The translations under genes were made by a program, and so were the position numbers. Below, one piece after another: positions 1 through 9,555 of a DNA stretch of 29,132 nucleotides. The stretch is taken from the NCBI GenBank assembly GCA_049999765.1, contig JBNGIQ010009468.1, positions 415,428-444,559 of the forward strand. The letters run 5' to 3'. The DNA is from Phaeoceros laevis (lineage: Eukaryota; Anthocerotophyta; Anthocerotopsida; Notothyladales). Position 1 is the first letter of the stretch, and each line of letters opens with the position of its first letter. The notes below the pieces were generated by a model. The model ran no database searches. It was given only the letters and a program-made list of their open reading frames with translations, and had not been told where the DNA came from.

Positions 1-2332
1 GTGCAGTGTCCAGGTGTGAAGGAGTTCCAGTGGATGGATGCATATGTACTGGCGGGCCTAACAGAGGACGAGATGCGTCTCCTAGCAACAGATCACAACA
101 CTATGGCAGATGCACGCAAAACATTTTCGTTCATTGACAGGGTGCGCTATATCAGAGATGAGATGCAAATCAGGCAGAAAAAAAATCTTAAGCGTGATGT
201 GGACTGGAAACTCGATGTGTATCAGAGGCTTGGCATGATACCAGCATGGAACAAGGAAGCTCATGGGGACAAAGTGAAGTATCACAAACTTGTGGACAAT
301 AGAACATTGGAGTATTGTGTTGTTAAGGTGGCCAATGATGTGTGGAAGTATGTAGACGAAATTTTTGAGAAGTTTGAGCAAAGGCTGCTGCCTGAACAGG
401 TCCATGCTGCGAAAGCGTTGGCAGCAAAACAATCTAGGGCTCTGCGAAAACCAAGGAAATTGTCCAAGGCTAGGAAGGCCATGGTCATAGAAGAAAAGGA
501 GCAAGACATTCCTGTGCGAGTGTGGCGTGGGTTTCAGGGCATTGAGCACAGTGTAGTAGGGAGCAGTAACCTGAAAACGGCATGCATGAAAGTTCTTTCG
601 GGAGACTTGACGTTGAAGGAGATATATGCGTGGTTAGAGAAGTCCAAAAAGCTTAACTTGATTCACGTTGCTCTTACAGTGCACTTGAACTGTACAAACT
701 TCGAAGAGATGCGCGAGAGGTTCCCACACCACTCCACAGTCGACCAAATCAGCGCATTTCAGCTGGCATTCAAGAATGTGGTATGCATGTTTGCTTGCCG
801 TTTTTTTTTATTCAATCTGCAAACGAAGAGCGTTTTAGGGTTCCTACTATAGAACCGGCTGTCCGGTGCTTTCGTACCGGATGTCCGGTGCTTAGGAAGG
901 GGATGCGTGTGAAGAATATACTGTTGATGTGCCCTGGCTTTTGCAGAGAACGAACGGCGTAGCTAAATTTGAGCAGCTACCAGCAGTGTTCAAGGAACAC
1001 ATTTTCAAGGCTAAATTGTGGAAGCAGCTGGAAGAACAGCAAGCCGAGTTGCTCCAAAACCCCGCAAAGATCAAGCTGCAAACTCTCATTTGTGCTGACT
1101 GGCCGGCTGGCAGGGCATGTAAGTATGGTATCTTACAGGGTGACATTATGCGCATGTCTGATTTTGTCGAACCCAAGGCATATAGATTGCTGGTGCTCGA
1201 TCTTCCACGAGGCTTGGAAATAGACTCATCATCACGGGAGTTTGATATCCGCTTGAGTAAAATGCAGTTTGAGGCCGCCATGAAGCAGTTTCTGCTGATT
1301 TCGGCAGCAGAGACGTACAGGGTTGTGGTTTTCCACAGTGCTGATGACATGTCCATGGTGAGGGACATCCTAATGTCTACTTGCAAAGGGCATGTTAGTA
1401 CATGTGTGTGGCACAAGACAAACGTCGTCGCCCCAACTATGGACAAGGTGTATGATGCAGCCGACTTTTTCACTGTTGCTTGTTACTCTAGGGTGCCTGG
1501 GTGTCTGCCATTGCAGCTAACCCTCGGTGCAGAACCTGCTAGGAAATCTTCTGGGGTGACCAATGTTTTTTTTGAGCCAGCTGTGGAGATGAAGTTGTGC
1601 TACACCACTGCCGACGACATGGTGATTTCACCATATCAAAAGCCTGTACGCTTGATGAAGAGGTTGATCTCCCTCTTCAGTGAGGAAGGTGATTGGGTCA
1701 TCGATGGATGTGCAGGCTCTGGCTCAACAATGGTGGCATCTACTTTACTAGCTCGCAATATCATTGCTATAGATGTCGACCCTAGATGCACTCAATACAT
1801 AGATTTGCGGATGAATTCTTTGGATTTTCTACCTGATAAAGAGCAGGAAATTGGTGAGGTTGGAGGAGCTGGGGATGTGAAGGCATTCCGGAGGGAGCCC
1901 ATGGTGAATACACTTGCTGGTGAGCGAGGATGCTTCATCAGTTTCAGTTCCAAGGGGAAGGCTACATGTCAATCCGGTGGTGCAGCGACAGGTAATGTGA
2001 AGCCTCGGTCCGACTTCAGCGTTGCTTTTCACCAAATCATCAAGCAGGTGGTTCATGTTGGTCATGCTGCAGGAAAACGTGTAGAACATGGTAAAGATGC
2101 TGCAGATACCCTGGCTGCAGGGGTTGTGGGGAGTGCACAGGACGAGGTTGTCCCTGACTCGGAGCAAGTGTTGGAAACGACAGTAGGCCAGCCAGCATCT
2201 CTTGGCGCAGACAGTCCGCCTGATGGCTCGACATCCGATTTTGCTAACACGGTGGATGAGACTGAGAGGGTGCCCGTGATACCGAATTTCATTGACAGTG
2301 CAGAGGGCGTTTTGGATGCTGGCAGCGGGTAG
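1..2332 (+). CDS. ParB-like/N4-N6-type DNA methyltransferase protein, 5' partial, two exons visible
   Basis: The reading frame is open from base 1, so the gene starts outside the window. Exon 1 is 1-780 and the last exon 947-2332. The 166 bp intron is phase 0 (GTATGC donor, TTTTGCAG acceptor) and holds an in-frame stop. About 721 aa are visible. Residues 9-52 (GLTEDEMRLLATDHN, then a helix) resemble the helical end of a ParB N-terminal domain; I hold this with moderate confidence. The second exon has the motif order of a beta-class amino-methyltransferase: a motif IV position at codons 1199-1210, a VWHKTN segment, a motif X-like stretch (YQKPVRLMKRLI), then motif I DGCAGSGST (1703-1729) followed by IAIDVDP for S-adenosylmethionine binding. 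The motif IV site reads DLPR instead of DPPY, so base methylation may be lost. The last 150 residues are hydrophilic and unrecognised. ParB-methylase fusions are known from phages and bacteria; the intron argues for residence in a eukaryotic genome. Confidence 0.72.
854..893. repeat. 22-bp tandem direct repeat inside the methyltransferase intron
   Basis: Two copies of accggVtgtccggtgctt start at 854 and 876, with one mismatch in 18 bases. Each contains GTCCGGTG, whose reverse complement CACCGGAC recurs twice just after the gene. Confidence 0.8.
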
Positions 2333-2376
2333 AAACACCGGACGTGGATGCTGGCAGGTGGTAGAAACACCGGACG
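2313..2376. repeat. 32-bp tandem duplication spanning the methyltransferase stop codon
   Basis: Copy 1 is 2313-2344 and copy 2 is 2345-2376, differing only in the three bases around position 14-16 of the unit. The TAG stop (2330-2332) lies in copy 1. Each copy contains gtagaaacaccggacg or its near twin, including the octamer CACCGGAC. Confidence 0.9.
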
Positions 2377-2432
2377 ACCAGTGCGTTTGTTTTTTTGACG
2401 CTCGTGAGTTCGATTTGACTCACAAGCGGAGT

Positions 2433-2532
2433 NNNNNNNNNNNNNNNNNNNNNNNNNNNNNNNNNNNNNNNNNNNNNNNNNNNNNNNNNNNNNNNNNNNN
2501 NNNNNNNNNNNNNNNNNNNNNNNNNNNNNNNN
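2433..2532. other. Assembly gap of 100 N
   Basis: Exactly 100 undetermined bases, the conventional size for a scaffold join of unknown length. The true distance between the methyltransferase gene and the sequence to its right is therefore unknown. Confidence 0.98.
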
Positions 2533-3697
2533 CGATGGTAATGACCAAAAGGCTTTATTTCACAATTTTTTTTTTATGGAAGGCCTTTTTAGGCCCCCTC
2601 CAAATAGCGACGATTTGGAGAAACCGTTTCAATGGAGACCCTGTTCCAAGCTCAAATGTTAACATGCATAATTGGAGTTGGCACAACACAGTCGGCCGTT
2701 ACTACTACTATTACTACTACCCAACACCACAAAGCTTGCAAAACAATGGAATATAGCTGAAGAAATGAACTCAAGCATCAAAGATTGTCACAAGCGCGCG
2801 TTGTAAAAAAGTTCCGTGCATCATGAAAAGGAAAAACCTGGAACTTGCAAAAAAAAAGGAGCTTAGGATCGCCCACTTTGCCTTTCTACTAGCTTGGGAA
2901 TCTGCTCAAAGATGTGTCGTGGTCTCATCTGTGGCCTTCATTACAAGTATCGTCGGTGGCGGTCACTATGCACACATGGGAGGCTCCTTTCGTAGTGCAT
3001 CCTGCGCTGCTGCTAGCAAACTTTTAGAATTGAAGCTGTGATGTGAGAAGCAAATAGTTCTTTTGTGTATATCATCGGCGAGACAAGGCTAAAAAATGCC
3101 AACAATCACATGCGGAAAGGTAAAAGTATTCTTAATTTCAAGGCTAACAGAAAAATTGCAGCCTATGCCACGTTTAGCCAAATGTGAAGCAAGGCATACA
3201 TGTGAAATCTAGAATTTTGCTGCCAAACAAGTGAGTTGCATCGATTCGGATGGCCTAGCAGACATGATAGGGAACCCATATGTACCTCTCCTAAACTTTT
3301 TTGTTTCAGTGTGTAGTTGACGTGCACAAGGATTTTTTACTCAAGTCTTCCTGATATGCACATTAAACCGATCTAGAGGGACAGCATGCTTCAAATAGAC
3401 CGAATGCTTCTCTTTTGGGTAAATGACGAGCCTCGTTGCATGCATGCTCACACACAGGGAGCCTCTACAAAGTGACCATATCTCAAAACGGCTTCACAAA
3501 CCTAATTGCCAACAGAATTTCACAAACTTCAAGCTCAATCTGTAGCCCCCGCGTGCAACCTGCAAAACGATCCACAAAACGATCTCATAAAGAATAAATA
3601 ACATGCTCTTCCATAATTGATTCATCTCGCATCATCAACACGGCTGTCTACTATCAATAAGCCTCCCTCATTGAGAGTCCCTAGGACCAAAAGGCAG

Positions 3698-3732
3698 CAC
3701 ACCTTACTCCCTTGAGGAGTCTTTAAGGTGTG
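3698..3732. repeat. Perfect-stem hairpin
   Basis: Arm CACACCTTA at 3698-3706 pairs with TAAGGTGTG at 3724-3732. Inside it CTCC (3707-3710) pairs with GGAG (3716-3719), leaving a CTTGA loop and a TCTT bulge on one side. No U-tract follows that would suggest a terminator. Confidence 0.8.
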
Positions 3733-4322
3733 GGTTCTCCCATTACTACTACTACTATTGCATTCAGATCGATGAATGTGCTTCCAGTGCCAGTCAAGTG
3801 GTAGCTAGCGCCCGTAGGAGTAGAAACCCCTATCTACCGCCTATGCGGGTTGGTACCAGACCTTGTTTCTGAATTGTCAACCATCGGTGGCTTGTAACAA
3901 GGTTTGTTCGCTGTGAGTGACTGACGTATGGAGAGCATTTGCATCGCGAAGAACCTTGCACAACCAGAAGAATCCCGCACCCAGGAGACCTTGCGGTAGG
4001 ATGTGCTAGAGAAACGAAGGCTCACAGCAGGCTTCTTCAGATGCCCGGTTTTAATGTTTCTCACTAAAAATCACGAAAACCCTATGTTTGTTTTGCATGA
4101 AGCCCATCGTCACGAGTTACCATAACATAAATCACCGATTACTGCAAAAATAGCGGTCATCCAGGAGGTTACGCGTCATGCTTGGCCAAAGTATCCTAGA
4201 TAGAGCATGACACCTAACTCCCAAGCGCTCACCTCCATGTGAAATTTCAAAATTAGTAGCATAACCTTGCTCCGTTCCTAGTGGGCTTTGAAGATCCTTA
4301 GCACACCATTGGTCCACTGATG

Positions 4323-4408
4323 AGGCTTGGATTAATAGACTGACACCTCCATGCACATGGTCCTAGGCTTGGATTGGTAGACTAACACCACCAGGAATAT
4401 GGTGCAAG
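4323..4408. repeat. Imperfect 42-bp tandem repeat
   Basis: Two copies begin with aggcttggatt at 4323 and 4365 and continue with similar blocks (agactRacacc, then a ggt-ending block). They are diverged, so the duplication is not recent. Confidence 0.7.
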
Positions 4409-7400
4409 GAGAGAAAGCACGCCACTCACAACCTCCTCCTCCTCTATTATTTAAAAGAACAAAAATAATCTATCTAGATAAAAGGGAAATAATACTTCTA
4501 ACCATAATCAATCCAGCGTAAATTAATGTTACACTGTACAAGTCATAAGGAGGCATTTTTCATACACAAAAGCTTCGTTGCAATCAAACAAGCATCTTTT
4601 GAACGAATCCGCACATCTAAACTCTTGAAACGCCGTGTCTTTCAATAGAAACGCATTTCCTAAAGTACGCACACAAAACGGGAACGTCAGGTAGGGGACA
4701 CTTTTTTTTTGGAGCAGCAGGACTTGGAGACGATTTCGATACTTCCAACCGAAAAGATAAAATTGGTCCATGGTTTTAAACAAAAAGGGCCCATAAAGGC
4801 ACAAGTAAGAATCTGGGCGTGGTCTAGCTATAGAAGAATGGAGAATCCCCGTGAGACGACCTACTTAACTTCAGTCCTTTGTACGCATGGAATCCAGAGT
4901 CTGGATTCCAGGCCTTCCAAACCTCCAAGGGCTGGAGACACAGGCACCAACGTCCCGGTCGGGTTTGACTTTAGGACCCGTGTCCCAGCAGCATATGCCA
5001 AAGGATATGCAGGCCAAGCCATATCACGCTTTCCCCAACGGAGTGTCCTTAACTCCCGTTGAGGCAGGGGCTGAGTAGTCTATCTAGTACCATGTCCCGG
5101 AGGGACTAGAAATGCCCCACCTGCAATTAGTCATCCGTTGTCCAGGCTATAATTCCCATGGTGACCAGCCACCCAGTTGGAGTTCCAAGGGTTACCTCAC
5201 TAGCTCTGACTCCGAGGCTAGCTGCAAAAGCGTTAGTTCGTTGCAGGCACAAATGGAGGAGGATCCGGAGGAGGAATCATACCATTTTGAAGGAGGGAGC
5301 CAATACGAAACTCCGAAATGGTGTGGGGACGTACGTAGCAAGGCACAAAATCCACACTTGCTGCTGTACAGCCCGTTTGGTATGCGTGGGGAGAAGCAGA
5401 TGGAAGGGAGGCACCAATTAATATTTTCAAAACTTAAATTGGAAATGTATTGCAATTTCCCCCAGCTTGCGGAGACAGTGGGTTCACGAGTGAGTGCGTG
5501 CTTGGTGGGTGGGCCATTTTGGTTGCTCCCAGGAGCCCTACATGACCCGGAAGTTGCTCCTTTGACTGCACAACCACTATGTTTTTACCGAGCTATTTTA
5601 TCCTGAAAAGAGACGATTCTCTCGGCCTACGCGTTGCAGAATTACGTGAGGTAAGCGGAATCAGAGGGATCATCAGCAAAATACAAGCATGTTTTGCTGT
5701 TACACTTGTCAGCGTCCATTGGTGGAAGTTTAGAAGCAGAAATGAATCATTCTGCGGTATGATGGTAAGATCCGGACATCATTTGAATTCATGCTGTCCA
5801 AGTGGGCACCATGCCATCAAAGTTAACCCGATTGGACTCGCTGGCTGGCGTTCACCGCCCAGTCCAGCTGCTGGTCGTAAAAACAGGACTCCATAGATTC
5901 AGATTCAGACTGGTATCTGTGTGCCAGATTGAATCTTTTGCTGAGCTAATTATTTATGAGATATTTGTGTCTGCGGGGGCTGTGGTGGAATGTCCATTCA
6001 CAATCTCTAACTAACCAACTAACTAACAAACGAACAAAACACGGTGAGACGGTAGAGAGTTCATGCCAGCAACCCTCTCCCCCAAGGACAAGCAGTAGCT
6101 GCTGCTCTGGACATGTATCACCTCTTTGGTGTGAGGAAAAGCCAGCGTGTGTACAAGTGCTCAAGAATCTCTCATCACACCACGGCAGTAGAGAGGGTGG
6201 CGTACATGTACATAGCCGATCGTCTTCCTGCTCGTACACGTACCATCGAGTTTGCGAGTTGCGGATGCCGACATAGACGACAGAGGTGGAGACTGATGTG
6301 CAGCAGGCAAGTCACACTTACACACGACACACACACAATGCCCTTCCCTTCCCCTTCCCTTCCCTTCATTCATTCATTCATTCCTTATGAATGATGGGGC
6401 GGGTCTCCGCACATCAAAACACTGGGCCCTATAGATGCTTCTAAAGGCCAGGCCATGGCTTTTTAGCTTCGGATCCAAGGCTGGCTACGACGTCTCCTTT
6501 GCTACATCTATCCGTCGATCGTACCCAGCTAGCCGGCGCGGCATCGGCATCAGTAGGCGTCCGACCATGGCAATAGCCATGCCAGGTCAGCCTTGAGGAA
6601 CAGTCGGAGTGGACGCGTAGACGGACAGCGTGCCGTGCAGGGCGTGCCAGATGATCTCGAATGTCATGGGGGGCTGAAAATAATTCCTCCCAAGGATCGA
6701 TGTGGAAACTTTATGAGACGCTTTTGAGCTCTCATCGGAGGACAGCATGGACACGTCAGGCGGGCGTGGCGCAGGGCTCAGACCGCTCAGTCGTTACTGT
6801 CAGGTGAGGGTAGGGGATCGCACCTCAGTCGGGCCAGTTGGTCAGAGCTACACAGACGTCTAGCTAATTAAAAGCGCTAGCTAGCTAGCGGCCTGTTGAA
6901 CAAACAAACATGTTGCACCCATCGAGGCGTGGCGCCCGTTTCGATCGAGGCCTACACAGCTTTGTGTGTGTGAGTTAGTGAGGCTCTCCTCCCGAGCCAA
7001 GATTTTCTTTCTCAGAACTATCTAGCTAGGACTAGTCCAGTCTCTCGCTTCTTCCTAGCTTCTTCTAAAGCTTCCAATTGATATTAATTCTTCGTCTTCT
7101 GCTTCTCCTCCTTTTCTTCTTGGACAACGCATTCGAGCAATTGCAAGCCCCACCCACCTGGCAGTCAATGCAGATTGCATAGTTAACGACGTCGGAGGCC
7201 GGCAGCCAGCTGCTGTCGGCTTGGGCATTCATGACAGTTGACGAACTCACGTGAGGTGAATGGAATTCAATTTGAAAGTGGCAGTCAGCATCCATGGCGG
7301 TTGAAGGATCCACATATATGCTTTTGATGCGACCCCAGGGCTTCAGAAACCGGTGGTGAAAGGTGTTGAGAGAGAGAGAGCCCTGGACCCGTATAAGAAC

Positions 7401-7663
7401 TGGATTACTAGCTAGCTAGCTATAGCTGAGCTGTGCACACTCTTTTAGCAGCTGACAGGACACCCGTGGCAACAATCAACAAGTTCCTGAAATTGCAATT
7501 GCAAACACTAGTAAAATTTTAGCTACTGGCGTGGTGGCACCTAGCACACTGGTCAATTGCTTCAGGCCGGCAGGCAAGGTTGCTCAAGTGACTGGGAGGA
7601 AAGGACCGCCATGGCTGGCCAACCAGCAGCAGCCAAGGAGGCTCGCTAGCTATAGCGGTAGGG

Positions 7664-7671
7664 GAATATTC
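7664..7671. promoter_or_regulatory. P1BS-like site (GAATATTC)
   Basis: GAATATTC fits the palindromic GNATATNC element bound by PHR1-type MYB regulators of phosphate starvation. It lies 1.9 kb upstream of the PHO1 start codon. The motif is short, and other matches occur in the window (for example within the RraA gene), so function is only suggested by its position. Confidence 0.3.
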
Positions 7672-7820
7672 ACGGGCAACAGTGTTCTACTGTGCAAAGT
7701 TTTTTCACGCTCTTTGGTTCCCTGGCTGGTCCGACTCGTGGGTTTTGTGATCCCGGTGGGAGCCTGGCCACGAATTTGCTTGCTTTCAGAACCCGCCTTT
7801 ATCGTACCCGATTGCAGCTG

Positions 7821-7848
7821 CAGGCAGGCAGGCAGGCAGGCAGGCAAG
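7821..7848. repeat. GGCA microsatellite
   Basis: About six uninterrupted caggcaggca-type GGCA units followed by an imperfect unit. Confidence 0.9.
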
Positions 7849-9555
7849 CCTGATGATGGTACTGCTCGCCTTCTCTCTCTAGTGCCGCAGGCGTGGCCCT
7901 GGGGTACCGACCGGTTTGGTTGCCTCCTCTCCTCCTCGCAGTTGCAATCGGGTGGTGAGCATTGCGAGCTCGCTCCCTCGCTCGCTTTTCTTGTCCAGCC
8001 CAGTTCCCGATCGGCAGGCACGAACTTCGGGATTCAGCCTAGCGGCAGCAGGCATTGGTTTGCTTGTTGTATGGGCTCACAGCTGGAAAGAGGCTGGGCT
8101 ACACTAGTCCACCAGCTTCCCTTTGCCCTGCTTGCTGCCACTTCTCCTTTCCTGGCGCAGCAGCTGGCCTAGGGGAAAGTAGGAGCGTGGCCGGCCGGCT
8201 GGAGAAGCTTCTGCTGGTTGCTTTCACTTCAAATGAGAGTTTTACTCTGATGGGAGGTTGCTCGAGATAGCTCCTGAGCAGGCAGAGAAGAGCAGAGCGT
8301 CCCCGCAACCTAGGTGGATACCGACCCGCATCTCCGGGCCAGGGGAGGAAGGAGACTCACACGGGTGTGCAAAACCCAGGTGGCATCTGGACAGTGTGGT
8401 CTGTCTTGAGCACGCCGTTAGCGCAGCATTGGGCTGGCCAACGAGTGGCCACGGGTCAGGGTCAATTCTGAGGCGCAGGTGGAGGTGGGTGGTCTTTCCT
8501 GCCACTTGGTTCACCGATGCTCGTCGTTGCATCCATCCCAGGCCTGGACGGATCCAGATCCGTCCCTGGACTTCTTCGTTGAACTTCTCCTCCTCGCTGC
8601 ATTTATAAAGATTCTGCAGTCAAGTCGTATGGTTGTGAGGTCCCGAGCTGTCTTCAGCCTTCAATAATCATCACCAACTCGCTCGTCTCTCAGAAGTCTG
8701 ATTGCCTTGGAGTGGAACATGCAGACTCTCAATTGGTGGTGCTCTTGAACTTCGCCCCTTTGAATCTGCTGGCCAGGAGAGTTGCAATTGAGAAGAGAGA
8801 GGCGAATCTGGTGAAGTACTACAAGTGTGGCGGTTGTTTGGCTGCATAAGGAGGCAGTCCTAGTGTGGTGGGTGGGCCCTGGAGACGATGAAGGAGGAGT
8901 TGCAGAGTTTGGTTCATCTGTTGAACAGCCAAGGTGGCCAACTGGTTGCTGCTAAACAGCTCTCGAGATGTCGTCGGCCACACGAGTTTTGTTGCTCATA
9001 GCGCGCGTGGCTGCTGGCAGACGGCTTAGAGCAAGGACCCTAGGAGCATTTAATTCACTGCCTCTTCAGGTTGCCAGACGAGTCACTGCGGCTACCGTAG
9101 ATTGGCGCATTAGCTGAATGACTTGATGCTTGAAACCAGCTGCCGCACAAACATTTTCATTTGGTAGCTAGCTAGGAAGCACAGGGCTTACAAGTAGGAA
9201 AGCAGATTTGATCACAGGTGCCCAGAAATTTACCACCAGATGATGGGTGCAATGTTGGAATTGAGTTAGCTATCTTGCGGACAAATCTGCAAATCATCAG
9301 GAAGTGGCAGCGAATTTTCTCAAAGACACCACGACTGTCAATGTCGTCCGGCTCACAGCACGTCCTGTTTAGAGCAGCTCAACAAGACGCCTTCGGGGCA
9401 TTTGAAAAAGGAACAGGGTGGTGGTCCGGACCTGCTGCCAGATTCCCTCCCACACTGCAGCAGCGCATGCCACGACGCCCAAAGTGGTAATCAATCCATT
9501 CATCCAAGGTTGTCCAGTTTCTGGACTAGTGTGAGGCCTGCACAAGACTGGCACC

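Larger units (their letters stand above)
2533..6400. other. Gene-poor region, probably decayed repeats
   Basis: I see no supported gene here. Short open frames, the longest being 164 codons at 5112-5606, show no family resemblance, no matching splice structure and no conserved motif. The stretch holds two TAC/ATT microsatellites (about 2699-2721 and 3742-3760), a strong hairpin (3698-3732), an imperfect 42-bp tandem repeat (4323-4408), an AACT-type simple repeat (about 6006-6040) and CA, CCCTT and CATT tracts (about 6320-6385). It is poorer in G+C and more A-tract rich than the genic part, as expected of old transposon debris, but no terminal repeat or transposase/reverse-transcriptase motif was recognised. 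Confidence 0.6.
6401..9555. other. Upstream region and probable leader of the PHO1 gene
   Basis: No coding gene is supported. The 213-codon open frame at 7531-8172 begins at GTG and has a low-complexity, Ser/Ala/Pro-rich translation of no recognised family. CTAG/GCTAGC palindromes cluster at 6527, 6858-6890, 7018-7035, 7405-7430, 7642 and 9167. Also present are a CT-rich tract (about 7040-7125), a GA run (about 7366-7381), a GGCA repeat (7821-7848) and TATA-like stretches (gtataagaa near 7390, tttataaag at 8602-8610). The transcription start of the gene at 9556 is not determined; a long or intron-containing leader is possible. Confidence 0.5.

Noticed and set aside
2292-2756. Open frame across the N gap
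   Set aside because: It exists only because the undetermined bases are read as non-stop codons.
5112-5606. 164-codon plus-strand open frame
   Set aside because: ATG start but no motif, no splice context and no resemblance; lies in repeat-like DNA.
7531-8172. 213-codon plus-strand open frame upstream of PHO1
   Set aside because: Starts at GTG, contains the GGCA microsatellite in frame (Arg-Gln-Ala-Gly repeats) and resembles no protein family.
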